A stretch of DNA of 64,000 bases, taken from the NCBI GenBank assembly GCA_002803225.1, contig NXFV01001536.1:1-64000 (forward strand), written 5' to 3'. Each line of letters starts with the position of its first letter. Within the stretch, counting starts at the first letter, position 1. The notes beneath the pieces are model-generated. The model ran no database searches. It saw only the letters and a list, made by a program, of their open reading frames with translations, and had not been told where the DNA came from. Of this stretch, positions 20,353 through 31,816 are shown piece after piece. The stretch is from Gamarada debralockiae (Eukaryota > Ascomycota > Leotiomycetes > Helotiales > Hyphodiscaceae). Both the position numbers and the translations under genes were made by a program.

Positions 20353-21485
20353 ATGGCGTCAACTACAGCTCTCCGTCGATTTGCCCTTACTGGGGCTCGA
20401 TCCAGATCCTTCCACAGCTCCGCTTGCGCCTTCATCAAAGTTGGTGACAAGATCCCCGCTATCGATGTCCTAGTTGAGAACTCGCCAGGTAACAAGGTCA
20501 ATTTGGCCGAGCAAATCGCCAAGGGAAAGTCCTTGATTATTGGCGTACCCGCCGCTTTCAGTAAGTTTATATCCCATTGATCAGAAGATATCTAGGAAAC
20601 CAATCGTTCAACCCTCTCCAACGATTCTGGGCAGCCACCTTGGATAGCTAGAAAGTTCGCTGAATCAGAATAAATGATGGAGTCCCCTGGGTATTCAGGC
20701 CAGGCTGCTAGTCACTTCGGGATGGAACAATTCATTTCTTATGTTTCATTTACGGTTGGACAGGTTGATCGACAAATGGCTAATTCGGATAGGTCCATCA
20801 TGCTCAAACTCCCACATTCCCGGCTACATCAACCACAAGAAGCTGAAGAGTGCTGGTGATGTCTTCGTGGTCGCTGTCAATGATCCTTTCGTGTGAGTTC
20901 TGACAGAAGACCTTTCATTGTTATCACGAAGCTAATAAATCTGGCAGTACCAAGGCTTGGGGAGCTTCGCTTGATCCTACTGGTAGCTCAGGAGTAAGTT
21001 ATGGAATCCCGATGTCGTACCGGTTGGAAGATAAAGATATCAATCGTTCCGTCCGTTTCAGAAATCAGAAATCTTGAAATTCAATCACTGATAAGAGCGA
21101 GCGACCGAGATTTGTATGCAGCAGAGGCTCTCTTCAACTTCTCGATCGTTGACACGGACTGAAGATTGATATCTCATATATCTATCCCACTTAACGCGGT
21201 ATCTCCTCCTTTGAAAACCTCAGCTCATATCGTAATAGATCCGCTTCCTTGGCGACCCAACCGCAAAGTTCACGGAAGCCCTCGACTTAACCTTTGATGG
21301 TACTGCAATCTTCGGTGGTCCAAGAAGCAAGCGATACGTTCTTGAGGTCGAGGATGGAAAGGTCAAGGCGATGCACGTGGAGCCGGACAATACTGGTCTT
21401 GATGGTAAGCATCCTTTGAATTGCTCCCCTAGTTTGAGCGTTCTAACTTTCAGTAGTCTCTGCCGCTGAGAAGGTCCTTGGTTGA
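20353..21485 (+). CDS. peroxiredoxin, Prx5/Ahp1 type, probably mitochondrial
   Basis: Five exons, 20353-20560, 20793-20892, 20948-20993, 21239-21404 and 21454-21485, join in phase to 183 residues. The N-terminus (TTALRRFALTGARSRSFHSS) is a typical mitochondrial presequence. The mature part starts FIKVGDKIPAIDV. The peroxidatic cysteine lies in the segment rebuilt over the first intron, AAFSPSCSNSHIPGY (Cys near residue 73). WGASLDPTG and IRFLGDPTAKFTEALDL follow, as in Prx5 enzymes, and the end is VSAAEKVLG. These enzymes reduce peroxides with thioredoxin or glutathione. Two introns (232 and 245 nt) are long compared with the others in this window. Confidence 0.9.
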
Positions 21486-22649
21486 GGAATGGCCATAATT
21501 TGCTGATGGGATGGCTGACGAAGGGATGACAAAAAAGAGCTTTGTATTTGTGGCAATTCTTCCCCAAAAATAGTATCGATGCTCTTCAGAAACCCTTTGA
21601 AGTGTGAACCCTAAGACTTCAATTTGAATCCTTCAACCTCTTCCAGGGATCTGGAATTTGGAAAAGGCATGTCACTGGCTCTCTGTGATTGTTGTGTGAA
21701 ATGGATGATATCAGCTTACAGATATCCAGTAATTGTATGCCGGAATGATTGACTTGATACTATTTGGAAAGAAAGTTGGTCGAGTCTAGCTAGATCTGAT
21801 ACTTGAGTTCTGGTATGATGGAATTGCTTTTTCTGGAACCGTGCCTGCCCCGCCTTTGAATTTTGCAAACTTTGAAAAAGAGAGTCAAACTTCTGTTCCC
21901 ATTAAGATTTTCTCGAGTTCCCTATGAACGATTCGTGCGTACTGTAAAAGAGAAAAGAAAGGTGGGGGGGGCTGAGCAGGCAAGCAGGCATACCCTTCAA
22001 TACACGTGACTTCATCATGTGACACAAGCCTGTATTGTTGTTGCCTCCTTTGCTAGTGAAATGTCTCTTCGTAAATTTAAACTTTTCACTCGAAGTGAAC
22101 TTTCTACTTTGAGCCTGAACAAAAGAATAGAAATTCGCTGGATCCAGATTCATTCGGCATCCACTTATCGGATGGGTGGCCGACTAGACGTCTCCCGGCC
22201 CGCTCAAGCCTTTGAGGAAACTTAAATCGCGCTGACTGATCCGCGCGAGGAACGTCAGGACTTCCCAGTCTCAGGAGGCAACCTCTCAATTTCTGCATCG
22301 ACCTCCATTCAATACATCTCGACGCGACAAACACGACTCTTCGCCACCATCACCTGCAAAATCAAATCTTTTTCTCGGCTACCCTGCCTGCATTCGACAG
22401 TAATCATAAGACCTTGAGTCATCTGGAGGGTCACACACACCTCTAGCCTTACCTGCCAGGATCTCGTCTCCCCCAGGCGAGTTCAGCATCAAAACCCCAA
22501 CAGTCGACACCATTTCTTCCCAACCGAGGAAGAGAAAGGCGGCTGAGGCGATAGCATCCTCTGATAAACACGCAACAAGATCAAGCAAGAGGATTGCCGC
22601 CTCAGCAGCAGCAAAAGCAGCCCCACCCACTCCGCTTACGACCGAAGGC
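21486..22649. other. intergenic; last part is an open frame joined to the RBR gene
   Basis: From 21486 to about 22440 I see no gene. From about 22440 to 22649 the frame of the RBR ligase stays open and encodes a protein-like, basic and Ala-rich stretch (PRKRKAAEAIAS, RSSKRIAAASAAAKAAPP) with no in-frame ATG. This may be the 3' part of an upstream coding exon (see findings). Confidence 0.45.
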
Positions 22650-24432
22650 ATGGATTCAGAAGACGACTTCATGTCTGGCATGTCCAGCGATGAGGATGAC
22701 GTTCTACAAGATGAGAGTGACAATGAGGAAGGATCCGCAGATGGTATGTACACCCCCACATGGCGTTCGAGGCCCTCTTCGCTGTCCGCCCTTATTGACG
22801 ACATTGATGAGATAGACTTCGGTTTCGACGAACCAGAACCCGACCTCGGCTTCTCGCAGAAGGATGCCGTACAGAAGAAGGAGAAGAAGTCTTTCGATAT
22901 CAACTTCAAGATCTACCACCCCGAAGACATCCAGGCCCAACAAGATGACCTCATCGACGAAGTTAACATGATTCTCGATATCCGGAAAGAGGACGCCGCC
23001 ATCCTATTACGGCACTTCCGATGGAACAAGGAACGATTAATAGAGGATTATATGGATAGACCAAAGAAGGTTCTTGAGGATGCTGGCCTGGGACCAAGCA
23101 CATCTGGCCCACCAAAGTTGGAGGTCATACCTGGTTTCATGTGTGACATCTGTTGCGAGGATGAGGCAGGATTGGAGTCGTTTGCCATGAAGTGCGGACA
23201 TCGATACTGTGCCAACTGCTATAGACAATACCTGCACCAAAAGATTCGGGAAGAGGGAGAAGCGGCTCGCATTCAGTGCCCACAGGACGGTTGCAAACGA
23301 ATTATGGATGCCAGATCATTAGATCTTCTTGTGACCTCCGACCTTCAAAACCGATATCACGAATTGCTTACAAGAACCTACGTCGAAGACAAGGAATACC
23401 TCAAATGGTGCCCAGCCCCCGACTGTCAAAACGCAATTGAATGCGGGATCAAGAAGAAGGACCTCGATAAGGTGGTGCCAACAGTTGCCTGTGACTGCAA
23501 ACACCGGTTCTGCTTTGGATGTATCTTGGCGGATCATCAACCTGCTCCCTGCGAACTGGTCAAGAAGTGGCTTAAGAAGTGTGCAGACGATTCGGAGACG
23601 GCAAACTGGATCTCGGCCAACACGAAAGAATGTCCGAAGTGCAACTCGACGATCGAGAAGAACGGAGGATGCAACCATATGACTTGCAGAAAGTGCAAGC
23701 ACGAGTTTTGCTGGATGTGCATGGGATTATGGTCTGAACACGGCACAAGTTGGTACAACTGCAACAGATTCGAGGAGAAGAGTGGTTCGGAAGCTCGTGA
23801 TGCGCAAGCAAAGTCCCGTGTCTCCCTCGAACGATACCTTCATTACTACAACCGATATGCCAATCATGAACAGTCTGCGAAGCTCGATAAGGATATCTAT
23901 GTCAAGACGGAGAAGAAGATGATCTCGCTGCAAACGGCGTCAGGCATGTCATGGATCGAAGTCCAATACCTCAATTCCGCCTCTCAAGCTCTGCAAACGT
24001 GCCGACAAACTTTGAAGTGGACGTATGCCTTCGCATTCTACCTTGCCCGAAACAATCTCACAGCGATGTTCGAGGACAATCAGAAAGATCTCGAAATGGC
24101 AGTCGAAGCCCTCTCTGAAATGTTCGAGAAGCCGGTTCAAGAACTAGCAGACCCCAAGCTGAAGGTGGAAATCATGGACAAGACATCATACTGCAACAAA
24201 CGTCGGGTGATTCTACTCGCAGACACAGCGGACAATCTTGCAAACGGTGTGTGGTCCTGGTCTATCAACTTCTGATCCTCCGATCTTTACACTTGATTGT
24301 TCCTGTTCCCCACACCCTTGCACTGACGTGATATGTGACTGATCACTTCTTCATCTCGCAGGAGAATGGGATTTCAACATCAATTTCACGTCCCCAGCCA
24401 GCGGTCGACCATCTCTCGGCGCCTCGATCTAA
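22650..24432 (+). CDS. RBR E3 ubiquitin ligase, Ariadne family
   Basis: The main exon is 22650-24246. I propose a 115-nt intron (24247-24361) and a last exon 24362-24432, which changes the end from GVWSWSINF to GEWDFNINFTSPASG and gives about 556 residues; without splicing the stop is at 24275. An acidic N-terminus (MDSEDDFMSGMSSDEDD) as in animal Ariadne is followed by a UBA-like helix region (about 95-145). RING1 starts at Cys165 (FMCDICCEDE). The IBR follows (WCPAPDCQNAIEC, CDCKHRFCFGC). RING2 is CPKCNSTIEKNGGCNHM, with Cys341 in the position of the catalytic cysteine. The helical Ariadne domain completes the protein. RBR ligases carry ubiquitin on RING2, and Ariadne types work with neddylated cullin-RING ligases. 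Confidence 0.93.
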
Positions 24433-25683
24433 GTCATCAGCGACTCACCACACAATAATTATTGTCGGGACATGTCCTTCCTCACCACTTCATCACTTGT
24501 TTAGAGTAGCTTTTCAAAAGACTCTTACATATATGCATCATCCGGCGTCTCTGCTGGCCTCGGCTTTCCTTTCTCCCTTCCTAAGCGGTCAATGGCTGGC
24601 TCCCCCTCGCATGGACACACGGCACGGAATGGGCGCATCTTCCTCTACTACTACAACATGGCGTACTTTGATTAAAGCGGTTTGTCTTTTTGTTTTATAG
24701 TTTTTCCCTTTTTATGTTGAGGACCATCTCTTTGGTGGATTTGCGGGAATGTGACTGGGCCTGGTTTGGCATGGGATGAAATGGTTTTGGGATGTTATTG
24801 AGATCGATGCTCGTAAATAGTACGAAATACAAATGCATCATGAGAATTACTTTACAATTTTCCTTTTTGATGTGCATGTGACATCCAGCAAGTTTTAAAG
24901 AAGATCGTATCTCCAAATGCATTGGATTGATTGGTGTACTACGGTATCCATAATAATAACCAAGAATCACACGTAATTTCCAACACTCTCCGGCGCCCCC
25001 TGATAACACGCAGATCTAACCGAGATGAACGGATGTCTGATTGCGAGGAAGGTTCGTAGGGGAATACGCGTCTGTAGCAGCTTCAAAAAACAGGAACGGA
25101 CGCTATTTAAGGGGTCAATTAGGGACTGGAATTCACTTTGTAGGAATTCGTTCAATGCATATAGTCCGTATATCCTTCATGCTATCGACTCTGATTTCTG
25201 GGTATCTCTCTTGAGGCACTAGACATGGGATCGCTTTCAGGGAAGCACAAAACTGCAACGCCAACCGTCACATCAAGCGATGCCACAAATGGGCAACTAA
25301 ATTCTCCGATCAGCCTCAGATGTGTTTGACATTTCACCTTTGGGTAAATTGATCTTATCTTATTCCAAATGATCGCTACTAATGCTCATCCATGCATTGA
25401 TTAGACAGGATAACGATCGCCTTCCATCTGAAAATATACCTACCCAGCATAACGTCTGCAAGGTTGGACGAGTCTCTCTTCTTTGGGAAGAGATGAAAAC
25501 TTCCACCACTATTAACCCCGGAGTTTAAAGCCTGCGATGTTGCAGAAGGTTTCAATGACAGCATCCCCATGTTTTTCGTGTTGAAGGGGCTCATCATTTA
25601 CTTCAAAGGTAAGCACTGCCGTCGCTTGTTCTCTGCCCAGCTAAGTATCTTGTTTCTCTCTCAACCTGTACATTCTTTTCGTC
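24433..25683. other. intergenic, no supported gene
   Basis: Both strands hold only short frames without domains. The stretch is A/T-rich and covers the 3' flank of the RBR gene and the promoter of the Pth11-like gene. Confidence 0.45.
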
Positions 25684-26937
25684 ATGGTGGCTTCGGGGCT
25701 GGGTCCCACTGCTGTTGTGGTAACATGGTCGGAGTTCGCAGCTGGAACCGTCTTGATGGCACTGCGCATCTATACCAATGGCTTCATCATTCGGCGTTGG
25801 AATCCTGACTTCTGGTGGGCGTTTGCATCATATGTAAGTATGTCCTTTTGCCTTCAGCTAGTACCTAACGTCGTAGATCTGCGCGATTCTCTCATCGGCC
25901 TTCCTCACTATCTCTGTCAACTATGGAATTGGCGCCCATTTCTCTCGCGCGACTCCCTCATCGAATCCTGATCCTCAATCCCAGCTCTACCAATTGATAT
26001 TCACGACCTTCTCCATCCTCGCCATCGCCTTCGGTAAGATGGCAGTCATTCAATTCATCCTCCAACTAGAAGGGACCAACCGGAACGGAAAACGCATTCT
26101 GTACTTCTGCGCGGCCAGCAATTGCATCGTCAGCTTCATCTTCATACCTCTGCTCTGGGCACAATGCAACCCTGTGAACAAGATCTGGAACCCTAGAATT
26201 GCGGGAGCGTGTTATGGCACGGAAAGGTATACGACCTTTGCATACTTCCAGGGAAGTTTTGGCGCAACCTTGGATACTGCGCTTGCGTTGTATCCTGCTA
26301 TTATGCTTTGGCATCTGCAAGTCAAGCTCCATATCAAGTTCGGTTTAATTATCTTGTTTGGGTTCGGTATTGTGTAAGTTTGTCCAATCTGTTGGTAGGC
26401 ATTTACTGATCCTCTCAGTGCTGCCATAACAGCCGTGGTCAAGACCGTGCAGATCAGTAGAGTCAAGGCAATGCAGGACACCACGTTCCATCAAGGTTAT
26501 TTGGTCATCTGGGCAAGGTAAGCATTCACCGACTCCTTATGTACCTAGCTAAAACATGTAGTACCAATCTTTGGGTCGTCTTCATCGCCAGCTGCATTCC
26601 CACCATTCGTCCTATCCTCGTCCGAATCATACACAAAGTCACTGGGAAGGAAGGCAATGCCACGATAGCGACTGGATACATTCACGAGGCTACATTAAAA
26701 GACTCGAAAGACCCGGCCAAGTCTAGAAAGGCTCGAGCATACAGCAAGGTATACACTAGGGTACAAGGAAGTGGGAATGCTACAACGAAGAATGTGTTTG
26801 AAAGTGAGGAGCATATCATGCCTGGCAAGGATGAGATCGTTATGACGACCGAGTATCAGGTCAAGTATGAGGAGAGCCAAGAGTCATTGAGCGAGAAGGG
26901 CTTGGGAAGGGCTGAATCTTGGAAAGATGAGAGGTAG
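25684..26937 (+). CDS. Pth11/SAT4-type rhodopsin-like integral membrane protein
   Basis: Four exons, 25684-25833, 25877-26373, 26419-26517 and 26562-26937, join in phase to 373 residues. It has about seven hydrophobic segments, including AVVVTWSEFAAGTVLMALRI (TM1), ICAILSSAFLTISVNYGIG, LIFTTFSILAIAFGKMAVIQF, CIVSFIFIPLLWAQC and FGLIILFGFGIVAAITAVVK. The motifs ALRIYTNGFI, GKMAVIQFIL, QCNPVNKIWNP and NLWVVFIASCIPTIRPI are those of the fungal rhodopsin domain (PF20684). The long hydrophilic C-terminal tail is Lys/Glu/Ser-rich. Pth11 of Magnaporthe is a surface sensor acting upstream of cAMP signalling; no CFEM domain is present here. The ligand is unknown. Confidence 0.9.
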
Positions 26938-27833
26938 GTTGGTCAATGATACTCAGAAGATTTCGAGGAAGGGGAAATATCATTGTGTATCGGCTTTGAT
27001 GCCTAAATTACTATTCAAGCTCATGTCATCTTCCGCCAAAAATTGCAATTACCTTAGTCTAGCTCTCTTGCAAGGTAGCGAAAGAGTGTCCTCTTGACAT
27101 GCTCGCAAATTATTTAACGTTTAATACAATTAAATGTGCTAATTGTTAGAATGAGTAATCAGTAACTCTGGTTCTAGGCAGATAGTACTACCTACTGAGT
27201 CACATGGTGTCACATCTGATCACATGACTCAGAGACAACTTGATCAGTGTGACGCGTTCTGTGAGTCATAAGGGGGACTTCTGTCCATAAGTGCAGTCTA
27301 CTGTACTTGGTTTGTTCGTCAGTATCTCCAGTATCTTTACAGCCTTAATAATCCAATCACATTCTCCTATCCTTTTCGTCCATCACGTGACCATATTGCA
27401 AGAGATGTGGATGACCATTGTCCTCCCTTAACAAGCTAACCATAGCCACTACTGTAGAAATAACACCTCCACGAAGCCATAGCATTGTTCAAATCAAACG
27501 TTTGTATTGTATTCTCTCACTCATCCTTGAAAAAATTTTCCATCCTATTGTCCTCTCTCCATTGAGCGTGGGGATCAATAGCAAGCAACAGCTATTCGAA
27601 GCAAGCAATGCGTCAAGTACTAGTAATAATCCCCCAATCTACCATGTTCCACTCATACTCCTAACACCAATCTATAACTCCTTACAATGTAAAAAGAAAG
27701 AGGGAAACAGCAACTAGAACGCCATTCTCCATTCCTGAACTCCAATCTCTCAACTTCAATCTCTCATATCTCGATCTTTTGTCTCTTGTATCTCGGTTCG
27801 ATCTACGAATATTTGCATTCGACTTCCCGCCTC
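26938..27833. other. intergenic between convergent genes; A/T-rich
   Basis: This is the shared 3' region of the Pth11-like gene and EXO1. No gene is seen. At 27197-27228 two AP-1-like words (TGAGTCA and TGACTCA) flank repeated GTCACAT, forming an imperfect palindrome; since both flanking genes end here, a promoter role is unlikely. Confidence 0.4.
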
Positions 27834-30300
27834 TCATCCAGCGTACACGAATCGTCCGAGGTTGATTCTCGGCAATTCCTCATCCATACCACCAGGGGAC
27901 AATGCTTCGTCCTCCTCGCTGTCATGAATGATCAGATCTTCGCTCCCATTTTGCATCAACGCCATGTTTTCCGTGTCGTCCGGCAAGGGCAGCGGGATCG
28001 AAGCTGGCTCTACCTCCATCACTTTATTCTCTCGGCCAACCTCGGGAAACGGGATACTGCCTTTCGAAAGCAAGGATCGACGGGGCTGGGAACTCTTGTC
28101 CTGGAAAGCGGAAGTGGATAAAGACATCAACGGCGGCGTCATCGGAAGCTTCGATCGGTTCGTTGCACTTGCTCCTAAGCGTTGGAGGGGTGTCAGGGCT
28201 GGTGACTTGGTGGTTGTGAGGGTGGATCGGATGGAGACGTTAGATTTGGCTGCTAGTGGGATTCGGGAGGGTCGAGTTGATGCAGAGGAGGGTGGGGTGG
28301 GAAGACCTTCAACAACAGATGTTGATTTCGGGGTGGATGTGCTAGCTGGAGCGAAGGAGAAAGCATCTTTCAGCGATTCGATGGCCGGCGGCAGGGGAAT
28401 GCTTGCAGCAGGTGTAGGCGGTTCTGGTTGCTCAGTTGAGCTGGCTCTAGACATGGAAGGTGTCAAACCTGGTATGGTTGCTTGCGAGGTTTGGCTGTCG
28501 TCTGCGGCTGCAGATTCCTGGATTATGGCAGACTTTGTGTTTCGATCTTCATTCTTCTTGGGCGCCTCTTCTTCGAAAACTGCAATCTTGGTACCCATTC
28601 CAAAGCCATCGACGTCTGGGAGATTACGCATGACCTCATCGACAGAATCATCAGAGAAAATGTTGATATCTTGCTTCTTGGACTTCTTGCCTCGGACATT
28701 TCTGCCAACGGTTGGACTAGGCTCAGGAGCAGCTGAGGCAAAGAAACGACTTCGACCAAGTTCTACAGTCTGGCCTTTACTTGGCGAATTGCCGGTCTCT
28801 ACATCGGCACAAAGGCGAGCTCTCTTCGGAGGTCGAGGTTCTGAGATAGTCGGAGTTCGAATGTGAGTTCTTCCGGTGTTGTTTCGAGCTACCGGAGGAG
28901 CAGATCGAGGGAGTTGAGGCAGCTGTTCAGAGTCTGTGATGGCGCGATTGAGATAAGGTCGAGGTACAGGGCTTGCAAACCAGGGGCCAGTGTTCCGGGA
29001 GAGCACTTCTTGCTGACTGGGAGATGGCGTGAAGCAGTTGATGTCAAGTTCAGCAAGAGGAATTCGCTTCGGTTTGAAGAACGTCTCAATTGGCTTGCCT
29101 TTCTTAAGGTTTTGAGTCGAATTCGATAGCTGGGGTTGTGCTCTGGAGCTGGCCCATGGTGTTGTTGGGACAGCCATCTTGGATTTGCTCTGGGGTATGA
29201 TAGGTAATTTAGTGATGGGATTCAAATCACCCCGCGCAACTCCTTGTGCAATCTCTGGTTCGACGTATGCACCAATGAATGGCATTCTTTCGTCATCAAT
29301 TGGATGTTCGGGTTCTGTGTGGAAGACCAAAGTGAGCTTCTGTGGGCAGAAGACGCGTTGGTGAAGAAAAGTGAGCTCAGCTTGGTGGAAAGCCTCGAGG
29401 TAGCCTTTTGGTACGAAAAACTTTCCGTCGAACTGCAGCATGCGAATAACTTTTTCGATAGTTTTATGCTTCCGAACCATTCGATAGGCTGTCTTTAGTC
29501 CCATGTTCGTAATACTGTTCAGATAGTCGCAACCACTCAAGATTGCCATGTGTCGAAACTCTGTATCAGACCAACCAGTCAAGCTGATCTCCCTACAAGC
29601 GCAGAAGTCTGCCTTGTTGATCTCAATGCAGTTCCCGTACTGGTCGAGTTTTGTCAAGAGACACTTTGCGCCGAACACTAGAAGATCAGAGTCCTCTGAC
29701 AGAATCCCATCAATGATTCCCTTCCTTTCCAAGTACACCATCTGAGCGTCGGCTTCGTAGGGAGCTACGATATATTGGACTCCAGTCTTCCTCAATTCGT
29801 CGATGAGTTGGCGGGCCATTTCTGGGGTCACGTCTACCGCCTTTTGGAATTCGAGGTATGCTTGTGATGTCTTGCCGGCATTAAGGAGTTCCTGGCCAGC
29901 TTTCCTACTCTCCTCTCGTCGCTTTGCCCTCTCTGCTTCTGTCGCGGCCTTGCTCGGAAGATAGTCTCCGTCGAATATTAAGAATGGAATTACGCCGAAA
30001 TGTTGCAGCATTCGAACTCTATGCATGGCAAAATCGACGAATCTGTACAGAGTTAGAATTTGAATGCTCAATACTAAGGGTTACACCTGCTTCCTGGTCG
30101 GCTTGCCCATTGCCAGTTCCATAGCACAAGCCACAGTCCCGCGGTGGAGCCATCCATAGGCATCAACTCCAAGGGTCTTGCCTTCAAACTTCTTGAGGTT
30201 ACATGATTTGTGGATGGACTTTAGTAATGGTAGCAGGCCTGGTGGGAGTCAGTTCTGTGTAATTGGCAGCCAGTGTGGACAACAAACCATTAATTCCCAT
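27834..30300 (-). CDS. EXO1: exonuclease 1 (Rad2/FEN1 superfamily, class III)
   Basis: Three exons, 30300-30288, 30238-30085 and 30042-27834, give 791 residues. The first exon is only 13 nt (MGIN + one base), as in many fungal EXO1 genes. The N-domain reads MGINGLLPLLKSIHK, with Asp30 (GVDAYGWLH) and Asp80 (IFDGD) as metal ligands. The I-domain is VAPYEADAQMVYLE...SEDSDLLVFG then GCDYLNSI; a helix-hairpin region follows. The long C-terminal half is disordered and Ser/Pro-rich with basic clusters. EXO1 resects DNA 5' to 3' in double-strand-break and mismatch repair, in the nucleus. Oddity: the only in-phase donor (GTAACC) adds about two residues (QVF) compared with the usual RKYVDF. TMA16 is divergent. 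Confidence 0.93.
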
Positions 30301-30691
30301 CCTGGATAGCAAAAAAGTGCACAAAGCACAAGCAAACTTCAGTCGCCAAACATGTATTTACACTGACTGAATCTTGTCACGCATGTGAAGCTTCAGACAA
30401 CGAGAGAATAAAGGAAACCTGGCCGACAAACGTTAATATGGAGGCGAAATGGTAGGAATTGTCGTCGTAGTCGTGATATCCGAGGTCGAGGTCGTTGAAT
30501 ATGAAGTAGGATCCGGTCCATTGGGACGCGCTCTGCCCTGCCCAGAACGCGTCGGTCGTACCGGCAACTGCACCCCGTCGTCTTATTGGCTAAGCCTAAA
30601 CTACTCAAGCGGGGAACCTTGATAAACTTTTTGGCGATAAAGATTTAGAGATTGAGAAAATCGAGACGAAGTCCATCGAGAGTTCAACATC
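30301..30691. promoter_or_regulatory. shared upstream region of EXO1 and TMA16
   Basis: A 390-bp gap between two divergent starts. It contains an ACGCGT-like word (AACGCGTCGG, 30546-30555), again reminiscent of the MluI cell-cycle box, and a C/G-rich centre. It holds no coding pattern. Confidence 0.4.
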
Positions 30692-31377
30692 ATGCCGAAA
30701 AGTCTGGAGAAAACGCGCAAGAAGATTGCCAAAAAGAAGGGCAATATTACAGCCTTACACGAAAACTCAAGAGATTCACAAAGATTGCGACGAGCGCAGA
30801 ATAGAGACGATAAAATCTCCCGAATCGCATCTGCAAGGAAAAAGAATGATCAACCCTTGAGTATGTTTGCATTTGTCCTCTAAATTTCAGAAACTAATTG
30901 GCATCAGTTGAACGGGCAGCGTACTTTCAAGAGGCTATTCGAGATAATGGAGGGTTTCCTTTAGAGCTAGATGCAATCCAGACTCTCATCAGAACGTAAG
31001 AACACCAACGTCGACGATAATCGGATCTATTCTAATACCGACAAGATTTGTACACCAACATGACGAGGAGATGAATACGTTGAAGAAAGAGCGTCGACCT
31101 GGAAGACCTGCAAGCACGAGGGAGGACATTTTGAGGATAAAGATCGCGGCTGATGAGAAGGAATACCGAGATGGCTTCTGTGGGTTTCTGATGGCTCGCT
31201 CTCCTGATTCTCAGCTAATGGCTATCAGATCTACCAGACCTCACGGATGCGGATAATGTGGTTTATTTGGACAGATGGGATGGTGCGTGGTCATATCTGT
31301 CTACCTTGAAATGGGTGAGAATACAAAGCGATGGCACGATTCAAGCATCCAAGTTCCCGCCAAAAGGACAAGCATAA
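30692..31377 (+). CDS. TMA16: translation machinery-associated protein 16 (ribosome biogenesis)
   Basis: Four exons, 30692-30860, 30908-30995, 31046-31179 and 31229-31377, join in phase to 179 residues, matching the ~178 of yeast Tma16. The start MPKSLEKTRKKIAKKKGN is the very basic N-terminus of the family. FVHQHDEEMNTLKKERRPGR and DEKEYRDGFYLPDLTDADNV (the latter rebuilt over the last intron) are its core motifs, and LKWVRIQSDG follows. Tma16 binds late nuclear pre-60S particles. The compact gene is divergent from EXO1. Confidence 0.93.
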
Positions 31378-31816
31378 TAGACAAACTTGAGCTGGCGTTT
31401 GGGGCATCATATGGCGTCTGGAGATACTAAAAGAGTTTGTGATGTATATATTGCTTGGAGATCTACTAGAAATAAGGGTCCTAGCTTAGCGCATTGTAAC
31501 ATGGTTAAGTATCCTTTGAGAATTGCGATTGAGATTAAATATATCAGAGCTTTTGCTTTGTGTTTCCAGTTCATACCTGGGTAATGGAGTAATTGTAATT
31601 ATGCACCATTACCTATGCGACCGATTGCTTGGCTGAACGAGACGCAGAGCTATCGACAGCCTTCTCAATTTTGCGCTATATGCGAGCCTCGCGCTAAGCC
31701 AATGAAAAAAGTTCCGTTCGAGCTTCTGCGTGTTCGCAGCTCAAACCATCAAGCCATTTCTCACATTTCTTCCATCAAGAACAATCCATCTACACATTCC
31801 TCCTCCAATATTCATT
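31378..31816. other. intergenic upstream of the MAM33-like gene
   Basis: No supported gene. Two short frames on the plus strand carry no motif. The last ~100 bases are C/A-rich, typical of a fungal leader. Confidence 0.4.

Noticed and set aside
22379..22909. 176-codon minus-strand frame opposite the RBR start
   Set aside because: Ser-rich shadow of the acidic N-terminus; no start context or motif.
27197..27228. Imperfect palindrome with TGAGTCA/TGACTCA, considered as a regulatory site
   Set aside because: It lies between the 3' ends of two convergent genes, far from any start codon.
28482..29129. Long open frames on the plus strand opposite EXO1 (e.g. 312 codons from 27928)
   Set aside because: They have no motif and mirror the disordered half of EXO1; these are shadow frames.
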